Shown one piece after another: positions 36,378-44,818 of a DNA stretch of 64,000 bases (positions are counted from its first letter, which is position 1; each line of letters starts with the position of its first letter). The translations under genes and the position numbers were made by a program. A model generated the notes under the pieces. The model searched no databases and was not told where the DNA came from. It saw only the letters and a program-made list of their open reading frames with translations. Source of the DNA: Streptomyces exfoliatus (GTDB lineage: Bacteria > Actinomycetota > Actinomycetes > Streptomycetales > Streptomycetaceae); assembly GCF_000725545.1 (NCBI RefSeq), contig NZ_JNZP01000029.1, positions 171,667 through 235,666 on the forward strand, in the 5' to 3' direction.

Positions 36378-36923
36378 ATGATCCGTCCCGAAGAGATCGG
36401 CTACGCGGACGAACTGCTCGCCGACGGCACCGTCCACCGCACCTACGAGGACGGCCTGGAGGAGTGGCGGCGCCGCACCACCGGCCGCCCGCACCTCGTG
36501 TCCTGGCACGACAACCGCGGCGCCTCCGGCACCGACGAGCTGCTCGGCGACCGCATCATCAAACGCACCCTCGCGGACGGCACCACCACCTACGCCCGGG
36601 ACATCGGCTACGGCCGCACGCTGTGGGCGCGCGGCGAGAAGGTCCTGGTCAACCGCAGCTCCTTCGGCGGCCGGATGGGCGTACTGCTCACCGGCCTGGG
36701 GGTGGCGACCCTCGCGATCACCGCCGCCCAGCTGCCGCCGCTGAGCATGTCCCCCGAACAGGAGGAGGCGCTGCGGCAGCAGCAGGCGCAGGCCAACCAG
36801 TCCTCCGGAGGCGGCGGCGACAGCGGGGGCGGTGGCGGCGAGGAGGGGGCCGGCGACGGGAACGACTGGGACGCGAACTGGGACGGCGACGGGGACGCCT
36901 GGAGCGACGACGACTTCGGCTGA
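36378..36923 (+). CDS. Single-pass protein with duplicated DELL motif and acidic tail
   Basis: A 181-aa protein. Its N-terminal cytoplasmic part contains two related units, ADELLADGTVHRTYEDG (residues 9-25) and TDELLGDRIIKRTLADG, then GYGRTLWARGEKVLVN. A hydrophobic segment (about 101-117, VLLTGLGVATLAITAAQL) is followed by a Gln-rich stretch, a Gly/Ser-rich linker and an Asp/Trp-rich acidic tail (DDDFG end). GAGGT lies before the ATG and the gene is 43 bp after the previous stop. The beta-hairpin-like repeats and acidic tail suggest protein or metal binding, but nothing is known. Confidence 0.83.
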   Translation: MIRPEEIGYADELLADGTVHRTYEDGLEEWRRRTTGRPHLVSWHDNRGASGTDELLGDRIIKRTLADGTTTYARDIGYGRTLWARGEKVLVNRSSFGGRMGVLLTGLGVATLAITAAQLPPLSMSPEQEEALRQQQAQANQSSGGGGDSGGGGGEEGAGDGNDWDANWDGDGDAWSDDDFG

Positions 36924-36973
36924 GCCGGGCACGCACCCCACGAGAACAGCACGAGAAGAAGAAGGAGCCGTAC

Positions 36974-38749
36974 GTGGCACGTCTGTGCGCCTGCCTGGCC
37001 GCGACCACCGGGCAGGCCCGCGCCCATCTCGACGCGATGGGCGCCCTCGGACCCGGGCACACACCGGCCGGGGTCCCCGGCGCCGAGGTGTCACTGCTCA
37101 CCGGCGAGACCGGCCACGCCGAGGGCCCGTTCACCGCGTACGGCCGGACGGCGGTCGGAGAGGTCACCCTGCACAACCGGCCGATGCTGCTCGCCGCCCT
37201 CGCGGAGCGGTCCGCGCCACCGCCGCCAGGCTGCTCGGACGGTGAACTGCTGCTGCGCTGCTGGGCGTTGCTCGGGGACGCGGGGGTGGCACGGGCCGAG
37301 GGGATGTTCGTGCTCGCCGTCCTCGACGGTCAGGACCTGGTCCTGATCCGCGACCACGTCGGTGCCCGCACCCTGTTCTACGCACGGGCCGACGGCGCCT
37401 GGGCCGCCTCCACCTCCCTGCGCGCGCTGCGCCGCTGGCCCGCGCTCGGCACCTCGATGAACCTGTCCGCCGTCCGCTCCTTCCTCACCTTCGCCTATCT
37501 GCCCGGGGAGGAGACCCTGCTCACCGGCGTACGGGAGCTGCTGCCCGGACGGGTGCTCCGACTGCACCGGGACGGGACGTCCACCGAGACCGTCCACTGG
37601 GAGCCCCGCGAACGGATCGAGCAGCCCGCGCCGGAGGACCCGACCGGTCATGTCCTGGAGCTGCGGGCCCTGTTGGAGCGGGCGACAGCGAGCCGGCTGC
37701 CCGTCGCCGAGCCGGCCGCCGTGCTCCTCTCCGGCGGGATCGACAGCTCGCTGGTCACGGCCCTCGCGACGAAGCTCCACAGCCACCCGGTGCACACGTA
37801 CTCCATCAGCTTCGGCGACGACCTGCCGAACGAACTGGGGTACTCGGGCCTGGTCGCCACGCACTGCCACACCCGCCACCAGGTCCTGAACGTGTCGGGC
37901 GAGGCCGTGGCCGCGCGGCTCGCCGAGGCTGCGGCGCTCCTCGACAGCCCCGTCGGCGACCCGCTGACCGTGCCGAACCTGATGCTCGCCGAGGCCGTGG
38001 CCGCCGACGGCGCCTCCGTCGTCCTCAACGGTGAGGGCGGGGACCCCGTCTTCGGCGGCCCGAAGAACCTCCCCATGCTGGTCCAGGAGATGCACCGGAC
38101 GCCGGGCGCGCCCTGGGACGAGGACCGGGCGACCGCCTACCTCCGCTCGTACCGCAAGTGCTGGACCGACCTGCCTGACCTGCTGACCGCGCCGGCACTC
38201 GCGGCCCTGCGGGACGCCCCGCCGCTGGAGCGGCACGTGGCGCCTTACCTGACGGCGGACGGCGGTGGCCCGTACCGGATGGGACACCTCCTCAACCAGC
38301 TGCTCCACTGCAACCTGCGGACCAAGGGGGCCCACCACATCCTCACGAAGGTGGAACGGCTGACCTCCTCGCAGGGGGTGGAGGGCCGGTCCCCGCTCTT
38401 CGACCGGTCGGTCGTCGACCACGCCTTCGCGACCCCGCCGTCCTTCAAGCTCCGGGGGACGGCGGAGAAGTGGATCCTCAAGGAGGCCGTCCGGGACCTC
38501 CTCCCGGACACGGTGGTGGACCGTCCCAAGAGCGGGATGCGGGTGCCGGTGCAGCAGTGGCTGACGGGGCCGCTCCGCGACCTCGGCCAGGACCTGCTCC
38601 TCGGCCCCACCTCCCGGGAGCGCGGGCTGTTCCGGCCGGAGACCGTCCGTGCCTGGCTGCGGGGCGACGGCGCCCTGCTGCCCCGGCAGGGCGGGAAGCT
38701 GTGGCTGGTGCTGACCCTGGAGCTCTGGCTGAGGTCGTACGAGGTGTGA
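36974..38749 (+). CDS. Asparagine-synthase-like ATP-dependent amidotransferase with degenerate glutaminase domain
   Basis: A 591-aa protein. Residues about 1-190 resemble a class II glutamine amidotransferase domain, but the required N-terminal Cys is not at position 2: the chain starts M-A-R-L-C-A-C, and the NGE ammonia-site segment is missing. Residues about 215-585 are an asparagine-synthase synthetase domain with the PP-loop LLSGGIDSSLVTAL, SISFGDDLPNELG, NGEGGDPVFGG and RPKSGMRVPVQQW. It should adenylate a carboxylate, but the acceptor may not be ammonia, as in lasso-peptide cyclases and beta-lactam synthetase. GTG with AAGGAG six bases upstream makes the start firm. Part of the 32.5-40.2 kb operon. 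Confidence 0.88.
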   Translation: MARLCACLAATTGQARAHLDAMGALGPGHTPAGVPGAEVSLLTGETGHAEGPFTAYGRTAVGEVTLHNRPMLLAALAERSAPPPPGCSDGELLLRCWALLGDAGVARAEGMFVLAVLDGQDLVLIRDHVGARTLFYARADGAWAASTSLRALRRWPALGTSMNLSAVRSFLTFAYLPGEETLLTGVRELLPGRVLRLHRDGTSTETVHWEPRERIEQPAPEDPTGHVLELRALLERATASRLPVAEPAAVLLSGGIDSSLVTALATKLHSHPVHTYSISFGDDLPNELGYSGLVATHCHTRHQVLNVSGEAVAARLAEAAALLDSPVGDPLTVPNLMLAEAVAADGASVVLNGEGGDPVFGGPKNLPMLVQEMHRTPGAPWDEDRATAYLRSYRKCWTDLPDLLTAPALAALRDAPPLERHVAPYLTADGGGPYRMGHLLNQLLHCNLRTKGAHHILTKVERLTSSQGVEGRSPLFDRSVVDHAFATPPSFKLRGTAEKWILKEAVRDLLPDTVVDRPKSGMRVPVQQWLTGPLRDLGQDLLLGPTSRERGLFRPETVRAWLRGDGALLPRQGGKLWLVLTLELWLRSYEV

Positions 38750-38840
38750 ACCGCCTACGGCAGACCGACCCACCCGCCCGCCGGTCCCTCCCGTCCCCCG
38801 ATCCCGCGATCCCCGGTGCACCGATTTGCGAAAGGCCCTC

Positions 38841-40226
38841 ATGAGCACCAGCTCCTCGACTCCCCCCATCGACCTGACCGACCCCCGCACTGGGGCGCCG
38901 CGCGGCACCTCCGTACGGTCCCGGCAGCCCGAGGTCCTGGCCGCCGTCGCCGCCGGGCGCGGCGCGCTGTCCGCCTGGAGCGGGCTCACGCCCAAGGACC
39001 GCGGGCGCCGACTCGACCGCCTCGCGGGCCTGGTCGAGGAGCACGCGGCGGACTACGCGGCCCGCGAGCGGGCCGGGACGGGCAAGCCCGAGGCGGAGGT
39101 GGCGGGCGAGATCGAGCAGGTCGCGGACCTGTTCCGGTTCTTCGCCACGGCGGCCAGGACGCGCACCGCCCCGGCGGCGGGCCGCCTCGTGGCGGGTCAC
39201 GAGAGCTGGGTGCGCTGGGAGCCGATCGGCGTCGTGGGCGCGGTCGTGCCCTGGAACTACCCGCTGCTCATGGCGGCCTGGCGCTGCGCTCCGGCCCTGG
39301 CGGCCGGGAACACGGTCGTCGTGAAGCCCGCCGAGACGACCCCCGACAGTCTGCTGCTCCTCGCCGAGCACGCCGGGTCCGTGCTCGGCCCCGCCGTGCT
39401 CCAGTGCCTCACGGGCGACCGGGAGACCGGCCGGCTGCTCGTCGGGGCGGCGGTGGACATGGTGGCGTTCACCGGCAGCGGGCGGGCCGGTGCGGACGTG
39501 GCGGCGCGCACGGGCACCCGGCGGGTCAGTCTGGAACTGGGCGGCAACGCTCCGGCGATCGTCCTGCCGGACGCGCCCGGCGACACCTGGTCGTCCCTCG
39601 CGGAGGCGGTCACGTACAACGCGGGTCAGAGCTGCGCCGCCCCGGCGCGGGTCATCACCCTGCCGGAGAACTACGAGGCCGCCGTCGAGGGGCTCGCGGC
39701 GGCCCTGCGGTCCCGGGTGGCGGGCCGTGACTTCGGGCCGCTGAACAACCCGGACCAGGCGGAGCGCTACGACCGGCTGGTCGCCTCCTCCGCCGCCAAG
39801 CGGAACCTCGTCGCGGACATCGCCCCGGGACCGGGTGAGGAGGCGGGGCACTGGCGTCCCGCCCGGCTGCTCGCGGACCTCCCGGACGACGACCCGGCCG
39901 TCACCGAGGAGGTGTTCGGCCCGCTCCTCACCGTGCAGCGGGCCGAGGGGGTCGACGCCGCCCTCGCCCTGGCGGGCAGCGTCCCGCAGGCGCTCGCGGC
40001 GAGTGTGTGGACCACCGACCTCGCGGCGGGACTCGAGCTGGCCGCCGCCCTGGACGCGGGCGAGAGCTGGCTCAACTGCCATCTCGTGCAGACGGCGGAG
40101 CTCCCGCACGGCGGCCGCGGCGCCTCGGGCCACGGCACCGACCTGAGCACGCTGGCCCTCCAGGAGTACCAGCGGCCCAAGACGGTCACGGTCCGGCTGC
40201 GTCCAGGCGCTGGAGTTGGTCGGTGA
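38841..40226 (+). CDS. Aldehyde dehydrogenase of the unknown operon
   Basis: A 461-aa NAD(P)-dependent aldehyde dehydrogenase with an intact active site: Asn in PWNYPLL, Glu in SLELGGNAPAI and the nucleophile Cys in YNAGQSCAAPARV. It resembles betaine- or aminobutyraldehyde-type dehydrogenases. ATG 38841 has AAAGG upstream, 91 bp after the amidotransferase stop, so it is probably the last gene of the operon. Its 3' end overlaps the convergent phosphotransferase gene by 41 bp. Oxidation of an aldehyde to the carboxylate used by the neighbouring synthetase is an attractive but unproven link. Confidence 0.9.
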   Translation: MSTSSSTPPIDLTDPRTGAPRGTSVRSRQPEVLAAVAAGRGALSAWSGLTPKDRGRRLDRLAGLVEEHAADYAARERAGTGKPEAEVAGEIEQVADLFRFFATAARTRTAPAAGRLVAGHESWVRWEPIGVVGAVVPWNYPLLMAAWRCAPALAAGNTVVVKPAETTPDSLLLLAEHAGSVLGPAVLQCLTGDRETGRLLVGAAVDMVAFTGSGRAGADVAARTGTRRVSLELGGNAPAIVLPDAPGDTWSSLAEAVTYNAGQSCAAPARVITLPENYEAAVEGLAAALRSRVAGRDFGPLNNPDQAERYDRLVASSAAKRNLVADIAPGPGEEAGHWRPARLLADLPDDDPAVTEEVFGPLLTVQRAEGVDAALALAGSVPQALAASVWTTDLAAGLELAAALDAGESWLNCHLVQTAELPHGGRGASGHGTDLSTLALQEYQRPKTVTVRLRPGAGVGR

Positions 40227-41163
40227 GCCGGTCAGTGGCCCAGCGGTACGTGGGTCCGTACGCGACGGGATCGTAGGCGCGTACGGCCGGCTCCGTGACG
40301 AGGATGAGCCCGAGGTAGACGTTGTACAGGGTCAGCCGCAGGTGTTCCCGGTCGGTGAGCGCACGGCCGAGGAATCCGTCGAGCACGCCGGGCACCGCGC
40401 CGGGCTCCTGGAACATCAGCAGGGACACCAGCTCCGCGAGGGGGTCGGCGTACAGGGCGCGCTCCCCGTCGATGATCCCCTCGATGCCCAGCTCGTCGTC
40501 GACGAAGACGTTGCCGTCCCAGAGGTCGAAGTGCACCAGCGCCGGGCGCGTGACGTCGTCGAGGAGAGGTGCGTGGCGGCGGACCAGCGCGGCGATGTCG
40601 CCCGCGGCCATGGGCAGCGGCCGCTCGTACTCGACCGCGTCGGCCAGGATGTCGTCGACGATGTCCAGGAACGAGGTGCGCCAGCTGGTGGAGCGGGTGT
40701 GGCCGTCGCGGCGCGGGTAGCCGAACAGTTCGCCCGTGACGGTGGTGATCCTGGCGCTGATCCGGCCGAGCTCGCGGCGGATCGGGTACAGCTGCTCGGG
40801 GGTGAGCCGCGGGGCGAGGGCGTGGAGGGAGGTGCCGTTCAGCCGGTCGAGCAGGAGGTAGCCGCCGTCGAGGTCGGCGTGGCGGAGGGTGGGCACGGGA
40901 ACGCCCGCCTCGGCCGCTCGCCGGAAGAACTCGTACTCCGTGCGCATGAGGTCGACCTCGTACCGCAGCAGCTTCAGCTCCGGAGGCGGGGCGGCCTTGA
41001 GGACGAGGCGGGTGCCGTCGGCGAGATCGACGCCGTGGACGGCGTTGAAGAACCCGTCGGTGAACTCGTGCAGCGACGTGATCTCCGCCGTGGGACCGAG
41101 GGCCGCGCCGACGACCCGTCGTATCTCGGATCCGTCCAGGTCTCGTTTCGTGGCACTGTGCAC
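40186..41163 (-). CDS. Aminoglycoside phosphotransferase-family kinase
   Basis: A 325-aa small-molecule kinase of the APH/choline-kinase fold. The catalytic loop is HFDLWDGNVFVDD (Brenner motif HxDxxxxN) and the metal-binding Asp is in IIDGERAL; the ATP lysine is in RLVLKAAP. The substrate cannot be named: aminoglycosides, macrolides, sugars and amino alcohols are all used by the family. GTG 41163 was chosen over a TTG at 41199. It is divergent from the MerR-methyltransferase gene with 119 bp between, and convergently overlaps the aldehyde dehydrogenase. Confidence 0.85.
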   Translation of the reverse strand: MHSATKRDLDGSEIRRVVGAALGPTAEITSLHEFTDGFFNAVHGVDLADGTRLVLKAAPPPELKLLRYEVDLMRTEYEFFRRAAEAGVPVPTLRHADLDGGYLLLDRLNGTSLHALAPRLTPEQLYPIRRELGRISARITTVTGELFGYPRRDGHTRSTSWRTSFLDIVDDILADAVEYERPLPMAAGDIAALVRRHAPLLDDVTRPALVHFDLWDGNVFVDDELGIEGIIDGERALYADPLAELVSLLMFQEPGAVPGVLDGFLGRALTDREHLRLTLYNVYLGLILVTEPAVRAYDPVAYGPTYRWATDRLTDQLQRLDAAGP

Positions 41164-41220
41164 GCGCCGATCATGGCAAGCGCTGTCTGCGGGGGGCAAG
41201 GCCCCGGCCGCGTGCGGCTC

Positions 41221-41251
41221 TTGACCCTCACGTGACGTCAGGCCGCATAGT
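41221..41251 (+). promoter_or_regulatory. MerR-type promoter with 19-bp spacer
   Basis: -35 TTGACC (41221-41226) and -10 CATAGT (41246-41251) are separated by 19 bp, the long spacing characteristic of MerR-activated promoters. The dyad CCTCACGTGACGTCAGG (41226-41242), with arms CCT-n-ACGT / ACGT-n-AGG, fills the spacer. It lies 32 bp before the MerR-methyltransferase start, predicting autoregulation. Confidence 0.8.
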
Positions 41252-41282
41252 CGCCGGCGTGGAGGAAGGCGGGGAGGACGGC

Positions 41283-42398
41283 GTGGAAGATCACTGGACC
41301 GTGGGACGCGTGGCCGAGCTGGCGGGCGTGAGCGTCCGCACGCTGCATCACTACGACGAGATCGGGCTCGCGCGCCCGTCGACGCGGACCGCGGCCGGCT
41401 ACCGGGCCTACTCGGCGGCCGACGTGGAGCGGCTCAGGGAGGTGCTGGCCTACCGGCGCCTCGGCTTCGGTCTGCGCGAGGTCGCGGAACTGGTCGGCGA
41501 CCCGTCGACGGACGCGGTCGCGCGTCTGCGCCGACTGCGCGGGCTGCTCGTCGAGCGGCGTGACCGCGCCGAGGCCATGGTGACGGCCATCGACAGGGAA
41601 CTCCAGGTACGGGCGAAGGGGCTGCGGGTGACACCGGAGGAGCAACTGGAGATGCTCGGCGCACGGCTGTACGACGAGATCGGCGGCGCCTACACCGCGA
41701 CCCGGCGGACCGATCCGCGGATCGCCGCGCAGATCCTGGAGGCGCTCGGGGACGCGCGGACGGTGCTGAACGTCGGCGCGGGCACCGGCTCCTACGAGCC
41801 CGCCGACCGCCATGTGACCGCGGTGGAGCCTTCGGCGGTCATGCGGGGTCAGCGGCCCGCCGGCGCGGCGCCGTGCGTGGCCGCCACCGCGGAGAACCTG
41901 CCGTTCGGGGACCGCTCCTTCGACGTGGCGATGGCCGTCTCCACCGTCCACCACTGGGGCGACCCGATGGCGGGGCTGCGCGAGATGCGGCGCGTGGCCC
42001 GCCGGGTGGTGGTGCTCACCTTCGACACCGACGAGCCCGGCTGGCAGGACCGGTTCTGGCTCACCCGTGACTACCTGCCCGAGTTCGCCGCCCTCCTCGC
42101 GGACTTCCCGTCCCTCGCCGGGATGGCCGACGCGATCGGCGCGCGCGCCGAGACGGTGCCCGTTCCCTGGGACTGCGCCGACGGCCTGTTCGAGGCGTAC
42201 TGGCGCCGGCCGGACCTGTACCTGGAGGAGCGCGTACGCCGTGCGATGTCCGTGTGGACGAAGGCCGGGCCCGAGGCCGAGCGGCGGGCGGTGCGGAGCC
42301 TCGGTGACGACCTCCGGTCGGGCCGGTGGGCCGAACGCAACGGAGACCTGGCCTCTCTCGACGCGGCGGATCTCGGCCTGCGCCTGCTCGTCGCCTGA
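41283..42398 (+). CDS. MerR regulator fused to a SAM-dependent methyltransferase
   Basis: A 371-aa two-domain protein. Residues about 4-75 are a MerR winged helix (WTVGRVAELAGVSVRTLHHYDEIGL, GYRAYSAADVERL), followed by the coiled-coil helix (to about 130, MVTAIDRELQVRAKGLRVTPEE). A class I methyltransferase follows from about 135: VLNVGAGTGSY is motif I, ATAENLPFGDRSFDVAMA is the post-I/motif II region and VSTVHHWGDP motif IV. Normally the C-terminal part of a MerR protein binds the effector; here it is an enzyme. GTG 41283 has GGGGAGG upstream and lies just after its MerR promoter; the ORF start at 41232 would be inside the promoter. Confidence 0.88.
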   Translation: MEDHWTVGRVAELAGVSVRTLHHYDEIGLARPSTRTAAGYRAYSAADVERLREVLAYRRLGFGLREVAELVGDPSTDAVARLRRLRGLLVERRDRAEAMVTAIDRELQVRAKGLRVTPEEQLEMLGARLYDEIGGAYTATRRTDPRIAAQILEALGDARTVLNVGAGTGSYEPADRHVTAVEPSAVMRGQRPAGAAPCVAATAENLPFGDRSFDVAMAVSTVHHWGDPMAGLREMRRVARRVVVLTFDTDEPGWQDRFWLTRDYLPEFAALLADFPSLAGMADAIGARAETVPVPWDCADGLFEAYWRRPDLYLEERVRRAMSVWTKAGPEAERRAVRSLGDDLRSGRWAERNGDLASLDAADLGLRLLVA

Positions 42399-42448
42399 AC
42401 GGCGAAGGCGCTGGGGCGGTGGGTGCGCGGGCAGTGGGTGCGCGGGGC

Positions 42449-43372
42449 TCAGAACACGGACAGGCCCGTGATCGTGGTGAAGCGGTCGAGCGCCGTCACG
42501 CCCGCCACCGAGTTGCCCCGGCTGTCGAGGCCCGGGCTCCAGACGCACAGGGTGCAGCGCCCCGGGACCACGGCCACGACCGCCCCGCCGACGCCGCTCT
42601 TGCCCGGCAGGCCCACGCGGTAGGCGAAGTCACCGGCCGCGTCGTAGGTGCCGCAGGTGAGCATGACCGCGTTGACCTGTTTGGCCTGGCTCCGGGTCAG
42701 CAGGCGGCTGCCGTCGGCGCGCAGGCCGTGCCGGGCCAGGAAGCCGGTGGCCAGGGCCAAATCGGCGCAGGAGGCTTCGAGGGAGCACTGGCGGAAGTAC
42801 TCGCGCAGCAGGTCGGGGACGGGTCCTGTGATGTTGCCGTACGAGGCCATGAAGTGGGCGAGGGCCGCGTTGCGGTCGCCGTGAGCGGCTTCCGACGCGG
42901 CCACGCCGGTGTCGAAGGCGAGGTCCGGGTTGCCGCTCTCGGCCCGGAGGAAGGCGAGCAGGCTGCCCGAGGCGTCGCCGGTCAGCCGGTGCAGGCGGTC
43001 GGTGACGACGAGGGCGCCGGCGTTGATGAAGGGGTTGCGGGGGATGCCCTGTTCGTACTCCAGCTGGACGAGGGAGTTGAAGGGGTCGCCGGAGGGTTCC
43101 CTGCCGACGTGGTCCCAGAGTTCCTCGCCCTCCCCGGCAAGGGCGAGCGCCAGGGTGAAGACCTTGGTGACGGACTGGGTGGAGAAGGGGCGGCGCCAGT
43201 CCCCCACCCCGTAGACGGTGCCGTCGAGTTCGGCGACGGCCATGCCGAAGTCCGTCGGGTCGCCCGCGGCGAGGGCCGGGATGTAGTCGGCCGGGGTGCC
43301 CCGCTCCGTGAGTCCGGCGATCTCCTCGGCGATGCGGTCGAGCACGGGCTGGAAGGAGGTGGTCGTGGTCAT
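42449..43372 (-). CDS. glsA: Glutaminase (serine-dependent, GlsA family)
   Basis: A 307-aa glutaminase that hydrolyses L-glutamine to glutamate and ammonia. It has the beta-lactamase-like fold with catalytic Ser67-x-x-Lys70 (STQSVTK), plus the family segments NPFINAGALVVTDRL, SYGNITGPVPDLL, GRCTLCVWSPGLDSRGNS. The length equals the family norm. The ATG overlaps the TGA of the upstream acyl-CoA hydrolase gene (4-nt coupling), though no metabolic link between the two is obvious. Confidence 0.93.
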   Translation of the reverse strand: MTTTTSFQPVLDRIAEEIAGLTERGTPADYIPALAAGDPTDFGMAVAELDGTVYGVGDWRRPFSTQSVTKVFTLALALAGEGEELWDHVGREPSGDPFNSLVQLEYEQGIPRNPFINAGALVVTDRLHRLTGDASGSLLAFLRAESGNPDLAFDTGVAASEAAHGDRNAALAHFMASYGNITGPVPDLLREYFRQCSLEASCADLALATGFLARHGLRADGSRLLTRSQAKQVNAVMLTCGTYDAAGDFAYRVGLPGKSGVGGAVVAVVPGRCTLCVWSPGLDSRGNSVAGVTALDRFTTITGLSVF

Positions 43373-44463
43373 GCGCCGGCCCGGGCTCCCCGGTCCTCGC
43401 GGGTCCGGCGGGCGGCGGCGAGGCCGAGGTCGCCGCCGGGGGGCGCGGTGAAGCAGCGCGCGACGTCCTCGTCCGTGACCTCGTCGAGGCGGGCCGGGGT
43501 CCAGTGCGGGTCGCGGTCCTTGTCGACGACCTGGGCGCGGATGCCCTCGACGAGGTCGGGGGTGGTGAGGGCGGCGCAGGAGACCCTGAACTCCAGGTCG
43601 AGGACCTCTTCGAGGGTGGCGAGGGTCCGGGAGCGGCGGAGGGTGGCCAGGGTGGCCTTGAGCGCGGTCGGGGACTTCGTGAGGAGGGTGGTCGCCGCCT
43701 CCTTGGCGGCGGGCAGCCCGGTCTCGAAGAGGCGCTCCAGGACGGTCTCGACGGTCTCGGCCGGATAGCAGGCGTCGATCCACTCCCGCTGCTCGGCGAG
43801 GACGCCGGGCGGGGCCGTGGCGGTGTGGAGGGCGACGGCCTCCTCTGCGGGCAGGCGGGTCAGGTCGCGCAGCAGGGCGGGGAGTTCGGCGGAGGGGACG
43901 AAATGGTCGGCGAGGCCCGTGAGGATCGCGTCGGCGGCGCCGACGTGGCCTCCGGTGAGGGCCAGATGCGTGCCGAGTTCGCCGGGGGCGCGGCCGAGGA
44001 GGTGGGTGCCGCCGACGTCGGGGACGAATCCGATGCCGGTCTCCGGCATGGCGACCCGTGAGCGCTCGGTGACGACGCGGACGGATCCGTGCGCGGAGAC
44101 GCCGACGCCGCCGCCCATGACGATGCCGTCCATGAGCGCGACGTAGGGCTTGGGGTAGCGGGCGATGCGGGCGTTGAGCCGGTACTCGTCGCGCCAGAAC
44201 GCGGCCGAGGCGGTGCCGCCGGCGCGGGCGTCGTCGTGGATGGCGCGGATGTCGCCGCCGGCGCAGAGACCGCGTTCCCCGGCGCCCTCGATGACGACGG
44301 TGGCGACCGCCGGGTCGTGCTCCCACTCCGTGAGGGCCGCGTCGACGGCCAGGACCATGGGGTGGGTGAGCGCGTTGATGGCGCGGGGGCGGTTCAGGGT
44401 GATGATCCCGGCCCGGCCCTCCGTCCGGAGGAGTACGTCGGCGGTTCCGGTCGGCACGATCAC
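43369..44463 (-). CDS. Enoyl-CoA hydratase/isomerase family, 3-hydroxyisobutyryl-CoA hydrolase-like
   Basis: A 364-aa crotonase-fold protein. The length and the segments GLCAGGDIRAIHDDAR, MDGIVMGGGVGVSAHGSVRVVTE, AMPETGIGFVPDVGGTHLL match 3-hydroxyisobutyryl-CoA hydrolase of valine catabolism rather than the shorter hydratases. The C-terminal domain (about 260-340) is the HIBCH extension. GTG 44463 was chosen for the GAAGGGA upstream; the frame is open to 44502. It is first in a two-gene unit with glutaminase. Confidence 0.88.
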   Translation of the reverse strand: MIVPTGTADVLLRTEGRAGIITLNRPRAINALTHPMVLAVDAALTEWEHDPAVATVVIEGAGERGLCAGGDIRAIHDDARAGGTASAAFWRDEYRLNARIARYPKPYVALMDGIVMGGGVGVSAHGSVRVVTERSRVAMPETGIGFVPDVGGTHLLGRAPGELGTHLALTGGHVGAADAILTGLADHFVPSAELPALLRDLTRLPAEEAVALHTATAPPGVLAEQREWIDACYPAETVETVLERLFETGLPAAKEAATTLLTKSPTALKATLATLRRSRTLATLEEVLDLEFRVSCAALTTPDLVEGIRAQVVDKDRDPHWTPARLDEVTDEDVARCFTAPPGGDLGLAAARRTREDRGARAGA

Positions 44464-44587
44464 TCGGTCCCTTCGGCTGGCGCGGCTCGCTGTCGCGATC
44501 ACCGTACCGGGCGGGTGCGGAGGGACGAGCGGCAGGCGGTCCTGTCACCGGGGGTGCCGGGGGCCGAGGCCTGGGGCAGCAGGGACA

Positions 44588-44690
44588 CGAGGGCGGGACG
44601 GGCGCGAGGGCGGGAAGGACGTGAGGGGTGGGACGTGAGGGAGGAAGGACGAGAGGGGGGAGGCACGCGAGGGCGGGAAGGACTCATCCG
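44588..44690. repeat. Imperfect purine-rich repeats
   Basis: The 17-mer GCGAGGGCGGGAAGGAC occurs exactly at 44604-44620 and 44667-44683. A shortened copy CGAGGGCGGGA lies at 44588-44598, and further GGAAGGAC and GTGAGGG units lie between. The plus strand is almost free of T. Confidence 0.75.
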
Positions 44691-44788
44691 CTTCTCGCGG
44701 ATCCGGATTGCACGGTGCGCGGTCCGTGAGGGCCGCTACCCCGTGTCCTCACTGTGGAGTCCTTCCCGTCACTTCCATGGAACCACTC

Positions 44789-44818
44789 CTCCGACGGGGG
44801 CGCGAGCCCCCGCCGGAG
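44789..44818 (-). terminator. Terminator of the GNAT acetyltransferase gene
   Basis: 13-bp arms (44789-44801 and 44806-44818; CTCCGACGGGGGC and GCCCCCGCCGGAG) with a 4-base loop lie 16 bases after the stop. The single non-Watson-Crick pair becomes G-U on the minus-strand transcript. Confidence 0.8.

Noticed and set aside
36974..38749. Annotation as a plain asparagine synthetase
   Set aside because: The N-terminal nucleophile and the NGE motif of the glutaminase domain are not in place, and the gene belongs to an operon with no aspartate metabolism; a broader amidotransferase call is safer.
32549..40226. Lanthipeptide or lasso-peptide gene cluster
   Set aside because: Despite the asparagine-synthase-like enzyme there is no B-protein transglutaminase-like protease, no precursor with a leader/core pattern and no dedicated ABC exporter among the neighbours.
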